Positions 1-7,604 of a DNA stretch of 34,901 bases are shown here, in pieces. The DNA comes from Mycobacterium sp. 1423905.2 (GTDB lineage Bacteria; Actinomycetota; Actinomycetes; Mycobacteriales; Mycobacteriaceae): positions 1 through 34,901 of the forward strand of contig NZ_LZLE01000267.1 of the NCBI RefSeq assembly GCF_001673155.1, in the 5' to 3' direction. A program made the position numbers and the translations under genes. Each line of letters begins with the position of its first letter. The first letter of the stretch is position 1. Under the pieces are notes generated by a model. The model made no database searches and was not told where the DNA came from. It worked only from the letters and a program-made list of their open reading frames with translations.

Positions 1-60
1 TAACCAGGCAAACCGGGCGCGAGTGTGACTTGTGCCAGTGCACCGGGTGTCTATGGCAAG

Positions 61-98
61 CAAAAGGGCCGCACACCGGGTGGTGTGCGGCCCTTTTG
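61..98 (-). terminator. Rho-independent-like terminator hairpin of the esx operon
   Basis: A perfect 17-bp inverted repeat (61-77 against 82-98) encloses a 4-nt loop. On the minus strand the stem ends in TTTTG. It begins 13 bases beyond the stop of the EsxI-type gene, so it probably ends the PE/PPE/esx transcript. The stem is symmetric and could also stop transcription coming from the left. Confidence 0.85.
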
Positions 99-110
99 TC
101 GTTAAGGGTG

Positions 111-395
111 TCAGGCCCAGCTGGAGCCGACGGCGCTGTCGGTCTGCGCCATGTTGCTGCCGGCGGACTGAACCTTCTGGCCGTGCTGGTTGGCCTGCTC
201 GTAGATCACCTGGAAGTTGCGACCCAACTGGGTGATGAACTCCTGGCACGCCACCGAACCGGCGCCGCCCCAGAAGTCACCGGCAGCCAGCACATCGCGA
301 ACGATGGCCTGGTGCTCGGCCTCCAAGTTGGCGGCCTGTGCGCGGATGAGAGCGCCGTGGGCGTCCACATCGCCGAACTGGTAGTTAATGGTCAT
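111..395 (-). CDS. esxI: ESAT-6-like WXG100 protein, EsxI/EsxL/EsxN subfamily
   Basis: This is a 94-residue secreted WXG100 protein of the ESX-5-associated EsxI/L/N/O/V group, which acts as the ESAT-6-like half of a heterodimer. The start (MTINYQFGDVDAHGA) and the WxG turn W42-G43-G44 inside FWGGAGS are diagnostic, and the length is standard for the family. The expected helix-turn-helix hairpin fits the sequence. The start is supported by a strong GGAGGA site about 8 bases upstream. Its partner is encoded 50 bases upstream on the same strand. The symbol follows synteny with the PE8-PPE15-esxJ-esxI order in M. tuberculosis. Because these paralogues are nearly identical, the exact paralogue name is uncertain although the subfamily is not. 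Confidence 0.95.
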   Translation of the reverse strand: MTINYQFGDVDAHGALIRAQAANLEAEHQAIVRDVLAAGDFWGGAGSVACQEFITQLGRNFQVIYEQANQHGQKVQSAGSNMAQTDSAVGSSWA

Positions 396-445
396 TGTCT
401 TGTCCTCCTAAATGGGTAGCTGTTGGGCAGCTTAGGTTGTCGGGG

Positions 446-754
<309 letters not shown>

Positions 755-896
755 TTATCTTGGGTCTGCTGTTGTAAATGTTCTAGCAGTTGATTCACTA
801 CGGTGGTAGCCGTATCGCGGATACATTACGGCGCACTGGTTAATTGCTGGCCTCAAACGAGTGACATGTCCCCCCTTTTTTGAGCCGCTGCGCGGG

Positions 897-2093
897 TCAC
901 ACGACGACCTGTTTGGGCATGACGGTCGGCTTGAAGCCGTAGCGCGGGCCGGCGTAGGCGCCCGCACCGCTCTTCGCTGCGGCGGCCATGCCCGGCATGC
1001 CGCCCATGACCCCCGGCGCCGCCGCTTCCTCCGGAACCGTCCAGCCGCTGCCGGCCAGCGCCGTTCCGACGTTTGCTGCAGCGGGCGTAGCCGCAGACCA
1101 GCTGGCCGGTACCGATAAGCTGCCGACCAGGGACGCTTCGCCCAGGCTGGCGGCCGTACCCGCTGCGCCGACCTGGCTGGCGAGGCCGGCGGCTGCGCCT
1201 TCGGCCGCCACTGCCGCGGGAGCCGCTGCCCCTGCCGCCTCCGCCGCCGCCGCGATGTTGGCGTCGATGGTGTGGGCGGCGAAGATGCCGTTCGGAATGG
1301 CGGCAAACATGAACCACGATCCTGTGACGCCGACCTGCTGGATGCCGTTAAAAATCAGCGGTGTTCCAAGGAACCCGTCGATTCCGGTCAGCAGGTCCTG
1401 CACCGGCACCGGCAAGGAGTTGAACAATCCCGTACCGATGGACGAGGTGCCCAGCGTCAAGTTGCTCAACTCGCTCTGCAGGCCGGAGATGATGTCGCCC
1501 AACCCGGCCGCGGGCTGAACCGCCGCGGCCGAACTGACCGCCGCGGCTTGGGCCGCCGGGCCGCCCGGATTGGTGGTCGGTGTCGCAGGGGTCAGCGGCT
1601 CGAGGACCGCGGCAACCGCCGCGGCCGCTTGGTAGTTGGTCATGGCGATGACGTCTTGCACCCACATTTCGGCGTACTGGGCTTCGGTGGCCATGATCGC
1701 CGGAGTGTTGATGCCCAGGAAGTTGGTCGCGACCAGCGCCGCGAGCAAAGAACGGTTGGCGGCGATCACCGGCGGCGGCACCGTGGCGGTGAAGGCCGCC
1801 TCGTAGGCGGCCGCCGACGCGGTGGCCTGAGCGGCGGCCTGCTCGGCCGCTGCCCCGGTGCTGTTCAGCCAAGCCACGTAGGGCTGCGCCGCGGCCGCCG
1901 CCGCTGTCGAGCCGGCGCCGGTCCACTGTTCGGTGGTCAGCTCGGTGATGATCGACTCATATTGAGCCGCAGTAGTGCTCAACTCCGAGGCCAGATTGCT
2001 CCAGGCCGTCGCCGCGGCCATGAGCGGTCCCGCGCCCGATCCGGCGTACATGAGCGCAGAGTTGATCTCGGGAGGAAATGCTGCGAAAGACAT
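897..2093 (-). CDS. PPE family protein, PPE-SVP subgroup, PPE15-like
   Basis: A 398-residue PPE protein, most likely an ESX-5 substrate that pairs with the PE protein encoded just upstream. The N-terminal domain of about 180 residues shows PPE at 7-9 and the WxG turn W57-T-G59. The C-terminal part has the SVP motif at 327-329 (GSLSVPASW) and a tail with PRYGFKP and VMPK. In the middle, about residues 250-275, a hydrophobic stretch contains [18 protein letters not shown] lies just upstream of the ATG. The preceding PE gene ends 55 bases upstream, so the two are co-transcribed. Position next to esxJ/esxI matches PPE15 (Rv1039c, about 391 residues from memory). Family assignment is certain, while orthology rests on synteny. 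Confidence 0.93.
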   Translation of the reverse strand: MSFAAFPPEINSALMYAGSGAGPLMAAATAWSNLASELSTTAAQYESIITELTTEQWTGAGSTAAAAAAQPYVAWLNSTGAAAEQAAAQATASAAAYEAAFTATVPPPVIAANRSLLAALVATNFLGINTPAIMATEAQYAEMWVQDVIAMTNYQAAAAVAAVLEPLTPATPTTNPGGPAAQAAAVSSAAAVQPAAGLGDIISGLQSELSNLTLGTSSIGTGLFNSLPVPVQDLLTGIDGFLGTPLIFNGIQQVGVTGSWFMFAAIPNGIFAAHTIDANIAAAAEAAGAAAPAAVAAEGAAAGLASQVGAAGTAASLGEASLVGSLSVPASWSAATPAAANVGTALAGSGWTVPEEAAAPGVMGGMPGMAAAAKSGAGAYAGPRYGFKPTVMPKQVVV

Positions 2094-2148
2094 TGTGTTC
2101 CTATCCTTCTGGCTTGATTGCGCTTGTCGGTTGGGGTGCTGTCGCTGC

Positions 2149-3039
2149 CTATACGCTCACCGGCTTCGGCATGACGATGGGCTTGACGCCATAGCGCGGC
2201 GCGCCGAAACCGGCGCTGTTGCGCGCGGCCGAGGCCATGCCCGGCATGCCCGGGTAAAACGCTCCGGGCGCGGCCGCCGGCGCTGCGGCGGTCCAGCCCG
2301 CGCCGGTGAGCGCGCTCGGGGTGGTGGCCGACACCAGCGTGGCCGGCGTGGCCCAGCTGGGCGGCACCGCCAACCCGCCGACCAACGTTGCTTCGCCGAC
2401 GCCCGCCGCGACCGGAGCCGCGGCCCCACCGACCCCGGCCACCGCACTGGCCTCCGTCGCCGCGCCGCCGCCGGCGGCAGCCGCCGCTTCGGCCAGGTCT
2501 TCGGGAACACCGAAACCGTCAGGGAACAGCCCACCACTGGTCAGGCCCAACATGTTCGACGAGGCGGAAGCGAAGTTACCGATCTCGTAGCTGCCGATGT
2601 TGGCCATGTTGCCCGACAGGCTGAAGGGCTGACCGCCGACGCTCGTGACCGGGCCGCCGAGCAACGTGCTGATCTGGTTCATGAAGTCTTCCACCGGGTT
2701 TGCTGCCGCGGTGGCGGCCGCCGACGACGCGTTCGACGTCAACGTGGCCGCGGCCGCGTTGGCCGCCTCGCTGGACTCATAGGTGCCGCTGCTCAGGCCG
2801 AGGGTCTGCACGAATTGCTCTTGGATGGCTTGGGCTTCGGCGGCGATCTGCTGGTACAGGGCGCCGTATGCGGTGAAGATTCCGGACTGGATTATCGAGA
2901 CCTGGTCGGCTGCCGCGGGTGCGATGGCGGTGGTGGGGGCGGCAGCACCTGCGTTCTGCGCTGCCAGCGCACTACCAAGCGCTCCCAGCTGCGCCGCCGC
3001 GGCGGCCAACTCTGCCGGCACTGCTGTCAGGAATGACAT
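2149..3039 (-). CDS. PE family protein with PPE-like C-terminal module, PE8-like
   Basis: This 296-residue protein starts with a PE domain (about residues 1-92) that ends in the YxxxE export signal Y87-E-S-S-E91. PE proteins pair with a PPE partner, are chaperoned by EspG and are secreted by ESX-5 in such clusters. After a low-complexity Ala-rich linker, residues 214-296 closely resemble the C-terminus of the neighbouring PPE protein: the [18 protein letters not shown] and VMPK blocks occur in the same order. AAGGAG lies 7 bases before the ATG. It is the first gene of the operon. Synteny points to PE8 (Rv1040c), whose complex with PPE15 and EspG5 has been studied structurally. The N-terminus spells VPAE rather than a literal PE near residue 9. 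Confidence 0.9.
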   Translation of the reverse strand: MSFLTAVPAELAAAAAQLGALGSALAAQNAGAAAPTTAIAPAAADQVSIIQSGIFTAYGALYQQIAAEAQAIQEQFVQTLGLSSGTYESSEAANAAAATLTSNASSAAATAAANPVEDFMNQISTLLGGPVTSVGGQPFSLSGNMANIGSYEIGNFASASSNMLGLTSGGLFPDGFGVPEDLAEAAAAAGGGAATEASAVAGVGGAAAPVAAGVGEATLVGGLAVPPSWATPATLVSATTPSALTGAGWTAAAPAAAPGAFYPGMPGMASAARNSAGFGAPRYGVKPIVMPKPVSV

Positions 3040-3387
3040 TCATTGCTCCTTGTGTGTGGAATCAGGTCGACCTATGTCCCCGGGTCGACTCTGGGTGTTT
3101 GCGTACTGGCCCCTGTGCGTTGGCGTAACGCTAACTACGCATGACTCCACAGTCCCGGCGGAAAGGAGCAGGGTGACGGACGTTTACGGTCTCTTAACGG
3201 AGGCGACCGTTGTTTTAACAAGCCTCTGGCGGGCGACATAGAAGTGTCATATGTCCGACGGCGCGGCCGCACAGTATTCACCCGCGCGGCGCGCGATCTT
3301 ACTCGATGGGCCGCCAGCGCGCACGTTAACTTTTTCACGGGACACCGCGTCGGTGAACCTGCGACCACAGGCTAGATTCGCCGCCGA
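3040..3387. other. Intergenic region upstream of the PE/PPE operon
   Basis: This 348-base gap holds no convincing gene. It should contain the promoter of the minus-strand PE operon and of the plus-strand tRNA. A perfect 10-bp palindrome, AGGTCGACCT (3064-3073), lies about 25 bases before the PE start, and GGTCGAC recurs nearby at 3083-3089. I cannot assign a regulator. The ORFs seen here have no family features and are treated as chance. Confidence 0.6.
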
Positions 3388-3461
3388 GCCCCCATAGCCC
3401 AATTGGCAGAGGCAGCGGACTTAAAATCCGTCAAGTGTCGGTTCGAGTCCGACTGGGGGCA
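3388..3461 (+). tRNA. tRNA-Leu (anticodon UAA), short variable loop
   Basis: The gene is 74 nt. The acceptor stem GCCCCCA (3388-3394) pairs perfectly with 3454-3460, and the discriminator is A3461. The D stem is GCC/GGC. The anticodon stem 3415-3419/3427-3431 closes the 7-base loop CTTAAAA with anticodon TAA at 3422-3424. The T stem GTCGG/CCGAC carries loop TTCGAGT. CCA is not encoded. All stems are sound, so the gene looks functional. The variable region is only 5 nt (3432-3436), whereas bacterial leucine tRNAs normally have a long variable arm. It borders an island and could be its attachment target. Confidence 0.88.
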
Positions 3462-3518
3462 CCCGATTTCACCTGGTCAGTGCGTTAAGGGGCGGTAGCC
3501 GACGCGCCGGGAGGCCGA

Positions 3519-3538
3519 AAATACCGGTGAAATACCGG
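3519..3538 (+). repeat. Left copy of a 20-bp direct repeat bounding the island
   Basis: AAATACCGGTGAAATACCGG is itself two tandem 11-bp units (AAATACCGGTG). The identical 20 bases recur at 6149-6168. The copy lies 57 bases past the tRNA-Leu 3' end. TAGCCGAC occurs just before it at 3496-3503. It may be an attachment site or an integrase arm-binding site, but the direct function is inferred. Confidence 0.75.
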
Positions 3539-3565
3539 TGGGCGTGCGAGGTTGCGCGCCGCTAG

Positions 3566-3950
3566 CTAACTTGCGGACTCGGCGTCGTCCGTGTGTTCCG
3601 CGACCGTCGTCGGCAGCTCATACGCAAGGTTGATCGACTGCCGCGTGAACTGTGCGACGTCCATCGCTTGCTTCGGCGTTGTTGACGGAGTCTCATGGTT
3701 GCCCTCGTTGCCGACATCCTTGATCTTGTCGACCCAAGGGCGCATGCGCGTGGTGTAGATCCCCTCGTCCTCCAGGTGCTTGAGCGCCTTCGCGAAAGTG
3801 GGTGCCCGGCCGCCGCAGTCCTTCGCAGGGAGGTTGTGCGCCACGGCGATGTGGAACAAGAGCTTGCGGCATCATGACAGCAGCGGTATTGGCGCCGACC
3901 GACAGGCAGGCTCGTACCTCATGCCGCGCGGCCAAGTCATCCGCCCGTGA
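3566..3950 (-). pseudogene. Frameshifted DUF4145-like gene remnant
   Basis: Two minus-strand frames together resemble a DUF4145/HEPN-type protein. The upstream frame (to about 3871) reads ARHEVRACLSVGANTAAVMM. After the ATGATG at 3870-3875 the reading continues one frame over as RKLLFHIAVAHN and then WVDKIKDVGNEGNHE, AMDVAQFTRQSINLAYELP, to a stop at 3566. In intact relatives, as I recall them, the junction reads MMCRKLL, so about 2 bases are missing (or 1 gained). The amino-terminal part beyond about 3950 is not recognisable. Proteins of this type often sit in defence or mobile islands with unknown function. The downstream 97-residue ORF (3566-3859) could be annotated as a short hypothetical protein, but it lacks the family's first half. 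Confidence 0.6.
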
Positions 3951-4333
3951 GTATCTCCGGGGTGTCCAGAGGCATAGAGGCAGGGCTAGGTGTGCGGCCG
4001 TTAACGACAACTCCGCGAAACCACTAATGCAACGCAGCCACTCGACGGTAGGACGATTCGGGACGGTGCCCGCGACTATAGCCACAACGGTCATCTGATC
4101 GCCGCGGCAGAATGGACAAGCGACGCGTGTTGAACTGCGCTTGTCGACAGCGTCGCGTTATCGGCGACGTTGCTAATAACCGAGAGGTCCTGGGTACTGG
4201 TGGCCACGCGCTCATGGTCGCATGTGGCAGTGACGGTTTGTTGAGCCGCACTCTGTTCGAAATCACAGCGTTTGCGTGCGCGTGATCGCCCGGCCGTGTC
4301 GGTGGTCGGCTGTAGCCTGAGATCCAGCACATG
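3951..4333. other. Gene-poor stretch inside the island
   Basis: About 380 bases between the DUF4145 remnant and the tRNA-like element. Several ORFs of 79-133 codons run through it, but none shows a ribosome site, a family motif or plausible composition. I see nothing else here and read it as decayed island DNA. Confidence 0.5.
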
Positions 4334-4405
4334 CTCCTAGTAGCTCAGGGGAGAGAACACCCGCCTGCTAATCGGGAGGCCGCGGGTTCGAATCGCGCCT
4401 AGGCT
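4334..4405 (+). pseudogene. Degenerate tRNA-like element, anticodon GCU (Ser-type)
   Basis: The 72-nt sequence folds like a tRNA but with defects. The acceptor stem 4334-4340/4399-4405 has 5 good pairs and 2 mismatches at its end. The D stem has 3 of 4 pairs. The anticodon stem 4360-4364/4372-4376 has 4 of 5 pairs, closing loop CTGCTAA with GCT at 4367-4369. The T stem has 4 of 5 pairs around a perfect TTCGAAT loop. A serine tRNA should have a long variable arm, but here it is 5 nt. It is therefore more likely a decayed or phage-derived tRNA than a working one. A terminator hairpin follows at once. Confidence 0.5.
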
Positions 4406-4407
4406 TT

Positions 4408-4456
4408 AAGAAGAGGCACGTTGAGCTGCGACTCGCGCTCCGTGCCTCTTCTCTTT
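4408..4456 (+). terminator. Terminator hairpin after the tRNA-like element
   Basis: A perfect 12-bp inverted repeat (4409-4420 against 4441-4452; AGAAGAGGCACG) with a 20-nt loop is followed by CTTTT. It is well placed to end the tRNA-like transcript. Confidence 0.7.
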
Positions 4457-4513
4457 TGCCCTCGGATGAAGCGCCGATGCCCTGGGCCGATATATATGTG
4501 GTTGATGTGACCG

Positions 4514-4888
4514 ATGGGCTTGTACACGAGCGAGATGGCTGACGATTGTTGTAGCCCGGGCGCCTGCTACGAAACCATTTTCAAGCCTGCCCCAGAAGCC
4601 GTCGGATTGCCGCTAGTAGCCCGCTATTGCGACGGAACCGGCCGTGCGAGGTATACGGGCGCACGACCTCCGCCACGCCTTAGGCGTGATGCACTTAAGC
4701 GAGGGAATCCATTTTATGCGGTGAGCCAGTTGCTCGGGCACGCGACCTACACGCTCACCCTCGACACGTACGGCGATTGGATCCCGGCTGAGCAATACGC
4801 CGACGAACTCCCAGAACCACCCGCCCCGGCGAAGCCCGCCGAACTACCGAACAACGTCATCAGTTTGTTTGGACGGCGAGCGAATTAG
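4514..4888 (+). pseudogene. Tyrosine recombinase (phage integrase) C-terminal remnant
   Basis: The catalytic core of a tyrosine integrase is split between frames. The frame opening at 4514 gives FKPAPEAVGLP (about 4580-4612). The HxxR box RAHDLRHALGVMHLSEG is in the next frame (4656-4709), which stops just after ATGCGG. The final box VSQLLGHATYTLTLDTYGDW, with LGH and the nucleophilic Tyr, returns to the first frame (4720-4780). Two compensating frameshifts thus leave a 124-codon ORF that lacks the HxxR box and the whole N-terminal domain. It cannot be a working recombinase. H37Rv has integrase fragments (Rv1054, Rv1055) at the equivalent place, so this probably descends from the same old element. 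Confidence 0.75.
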
Positions 4889-6111
4889 CCTCCGACCCGA
4901 TCAGCCTGGACGGGGTCGTTTCCAAGCTTCTGAAAAGCTGCCGTCCAGTCCTGTACCAGCTGAAGAATCGCGTCCAGCGAGTCGAATCCGCGCTCAATTG
5001 AAGAAAATGGAGCGCGGAGATCGCGGCTCAGCCGACCGATCATCGATACCTGCGCCCTCACGGTAACAATTTGGCCGAGCTGCCCTTGAACCTGCGCCGG
5101 GACCTCGCGAAGACGCTCGAAGCTTTCAATCTGGTTAGCCCCCACAACCATTTGTGGAAGCGAAAGCAAATCAATCGCACTGAAGATTGATTTGTTCAGA
5201 AGTCGAGCTGCTTCTTCCGCCTGCTTGGCCTTTGCCTCGAACCGCTCTGCATATGGGGTCATCTCGTTGGCGAGGTGCCTCATGGCAAAAAGTCTCTGGC
5301 TATTGGTAGCCGACTGATCGAGAGGCTCCACGGAGACTCCGTCTTTCATCGCAGTGATCTCGTCGGCCGCCTGTTGCAATAAGGTGAGCATCACCGCAGT
5401 TCGCTGGGCCGCTTCGACTGACAGGTCAAGCAAACCAGGAGGCTCTTCAATATGAGGAGGCGTGCCTTTTGGGCCACCACTATCCTCATCAACGGCTGTC
5501 GGCTGGGTGCCCCCTGTATCAACCTCCCCGGTGGCCCCGGCATCGACTACCTCAGGCTTGTCCGCGACCTCACGAGCTACTCTCGCTAGACGCTCGCCCA
5601 TCTCATCAATCAAATTCTTGTATGCGGCAGAGGTCTCTTCGAGTTTGCGTTTTTCCCGCCAGTCAACCCATTGCCGCGCGTTCGCAGCGTCGAACAGTCG
5701 CTTTTCTTCAACCGTTTCGGGATGCGGTTCAACCCACAAGATCGGCATGATGAGCTCGTTGAGGCCTGAACCCTCGGCCTTCTCGACGAATTCGTCGAAC
5801 TCTTCCCGACACATCGAGCTCTTCAGGTAGCTCGGCGATATGACCGGGATGAAGAACGTGGTGCCGGAGATTGTGTCGCTGATTTTCGACCGCCACTCCT
5901 CGCCCCATTCGATCCTATGATCGCCAGCTCTGTCGAAGAAGATGGCCAGGGCTTCGCCGCGGTGTCGTTTGTAGGCTTGGCCGAGTCTCTCCCTGAGACG
6001 CCCAATCTGCCCGTCGTCGTCGTCGGAATGCGCATAGCTCAAGAAAGCCGTTGCGGTTGGAAGGGCATCCTCGTCGCTCATGCCGCAGATTCTTGCAGCC
6101 CGAAGCGACAT
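4885..6111 (-). CDS. TIR-domain protein with uncharacterised C-terminal region
   Basis: This 408-residue protein has an N-terminal TIR domain (about residues 18-160). It shows the first strand FLSYAHSDD (23-31), FFDR (58-61), IPVISPSYL (88-96) and SMCREEF, in which E104 sits three residues after C101, the position of the catalytic Glu in NAD-cleaving TIR enzymes. A Pro/Gly/Asp-rich linker (about 185-225) leads to a helical C-terminal part (about 228-395), probably coiled-coil, that I do not recognise. Bacterial TIR proteins commonly act in anti-phage defence by degrading NAD or making signal nucleotides, so that role here is inferred. GGAGGG abuts the first ATG, and a second ATG at 6081 (residue 11) also keeps the domain. 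G+C is visibly lower than in neighbours, suggesting acquisition by transfer. Confidence 0.85.
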   Translation of the reverse strand: MSLRAARICGMSDEDALPTATAFLSYAHSDDDDGQIGRLRERLGQAYKRHRGEALAIFFDRAGDHRIEWGEEWRSKISDTISGTTFFIPVISPSYLKSSMCREEFDEFVEKAEGSGLNELIMPILWVEPHPETVEEKRLFDAANARQWVDWREKRKLEETSAAYKNLIDEMGERLARVAREVADKPEVVDAGATGEVDTGGTQPTAVDEDSGGPKGTPPHIEEPPGLLDLSVEAAQRTAVMLTLLQQAADEITAMKDGVSVEPLDQSATNSQRLFAMRHLANEMTPYAERFEAKAKQAEEAARLLNKSIFSAIDLLSLPQMVVGANQIESFERLREVPAQVQGQLGQIVTVRAQVSMIGRLSRDLRAPFSSIERGFDSLDAILQLVQDWTAAFQKLGNDPVQADRVGG

Positions 6112-6148
6112 CCCTCCGCGTGTCGCGTCTTTCGTCTAGCAAACACCG

Positions 6149-6168
6149 AAATACCGGTGAAATACCGG
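6149..6168 (+). repeat. Right copy of the 20-bp direct repeat bounding the island
   Basis: Identical to 3519-3538, again two tandem AAATACCGG units. TAGCCGACC follows twice (6186-6194 and 6197-6205), echoing the TAGCCGAC beside the left copy. The 2.6 kb between the copies holds all the foreign-looking material. The flank to 6377 has no gene. Confidence 0.75.
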
Positions 6169-6377
6169 CGACTAAAGGAGTTGCTTAGCCGACCTCTAGC
6201 CGACCATAGCGAACGTCTAGGCGCGCAGAGTTTGCCCCTGAACTGCACTAATGCACATCGAAGTCGGGCGTCTGCAAAGTAGGAGAAGTTGCGGAAATCA
6301 TCAGTTGATGAATAAGCTCGCCGGATTTTTCTTGAGGCTCGGCCGGATGCGTGTTCGATCCAGCGTCAGGCGTGGCG

Positions 6378-7583
6378 CTAGCCGAATGTGACGGGTAGTT
6401 GCGCCCAGCCGCGCACGCTTGAGGTACGCGCACGACGGGCATTGTCATAGTCGACATCCCAGTCGGTCCACCGCTTAAAGACCTCCTCGAACGCGACCCG
6501 TCCCTCGAGGCGTGCCAGAGCTGAGCCAAGGCAGAAGTGCAGCCCCTGGCCGAAACTCAAGTGGCTGGCTTTGCGGTGGATATCGTAGTGATCGGGCTGA
6601 CTGTATTTCGTTTCGTCGCGATTGGCTGATCCGTTGAGGAGCAACATGTATGAGCCCTCCGGTACCCGATGCCCATAGTGCTCGACCTCGCGCGCGACGT
6701 ACCGCGCTTGCACTGGTGACGGTGGCTCAAAGCGAAGGGTCTCCTCCACCGCCCAGGGGATCAGCGACGGGTCGGTGGCGAGTTGACGTCGCTGATCGGG
6801 ATGTTCGGCGAGTAGCTGTCCCATGAAACCGATCAGCCGGGCGGTGGTCTCGTTGCCTGCGCCGGCGATCATTGCGGTGTAGGCCAGGACCTCGGTGCGG
6901 TCGAGTCGACGCCGTCCGCCGCCCTGCTCTTCGATTTCGGCGTTCAGCAACTCGGTCATCAAATCGTCGGACGGATGCGACGCCCGCCAATCGATGTACT
7001 CGGCGAACAACGCGATCGAATCTTGAATGATTGTTTGGCTCAGGTCGTTGGCGCCGTCGTGATTCGACTGGATCGTGATGCTTTTGTCGTTGCGATCACG
7101 AATCTGCTGCTGGGCTTCCTCGGGGATGCCGAGTAGGTAGCCGATGGTACGCATCGGCATGATCGCGCCGAGATCCGTCACGAAGTCCAGTCCCTCCGAG
7201 CCAAGAAGCGGACCCAATGCCCGACAACAGAAGTCGCGTACGAGATCTTCGACCGCCAGCATCCGCCGAGGAGTGAACACCCGCGACAGCAACCGTCGGT
7301 GCAGATCGTGCAGTGGCGGATCCTCGAACAGTAGGATGCCGGGCGGAACCTCGATGCCGCTGAACAGGATGTCGGCAGTCGTGCCGCGGCCCGATCGATA
7401 CGTCTGCCAATCGGGCAGCGCGCGGGCGACGTCGTCGAAGCGACTCAACGCATAGAAATTGTACTTTTCGTTGAAATACAACGGCGCCTCGGCGCGCATC
7501 CGTTTCCACACCGGGTAGGGATCATCGTCGATGGCGTGGTCGAACGGGTCGTAGTACAGCTCCACGGTCGGACTGTCGGCCAC
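6378..7583 (-). CDS. Cytochrome P450
   Basis: A 401-residue bacterial class I P450, of normal length and soluble. Signatures seen: C-helix HRRLLSRVF (about 95-103), oxygen-binding I-helix AGAGNETT (240-247), K-helix ExxR E281-T-L-R284, and heme loop FGQGLHFCLG with the axial Cys C351. The substrate is unknown. Linkage to an AveC-like protein, and the general repertoire of mycobacteria, suggest a lipid, sterol or polyketide. It starts with GTG preceded by GAAGGGAAG. The gene upstream on the same strand ends 21 bases before it, so it is the third gene of an operon (microprotein, AveC-like, P450). It would need ferredoxin and reductase partners, and none are encoded in the window. The CYP family number cannot be assigned by eye. 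Confidence 0.95.
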   Translation of the reverse strand: MADSPTVELYYDPFDHAIDDDPYPVWKRMRAEAPLYFNEKYNFYALSRFDDVARALPDWQTYRSGRGTTADILFSGIEVPPGILLFEDPPLHDLHRRLLSRVFTPRRMLAVEDLVRDFCCRALGPLLGSEGLDFVTDLGAIMPMRTIGYLLGIPEEAQQQIRDRNDKSITIQSNHDGANDLSQTIIQDSIALFAEYIDWRASHPSDDLMTELLNAEIEEQGGGRRRLDRTEVLAYTAMIAGAGNETTARLIGFMGQLLAEHPDQRRQLATDPSLIPWAVEETLRFEPPSPVQARYVAREVEHYGHRVPEGSYMLLLNGSANRDETKYSQPDHYDIHRKASHLSFGQGLHFCLGSALARLEGRVAFEEVFKRWTDWDVDYDNARRARTSSVRGWAQLPVTFG

Positions 7584-7604
7584 AGATCTTCCCTTCGAAA
7601 AGCG

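Noticed and set aside
1272..3036. Long plus-strand frames opposite the PE and PPE genes
   Set aside because: They are Arg/Gly-rich shadows of Ala-rich PE/PPE coding sequence.
3566..4888. DUF4145 remnant plus integrase remnant as an active two-gene system with the TIR gene
   Set aside because: Both are frameshifted and lie on different strands or in separate transcription units. Only the TIR gene appears intact.
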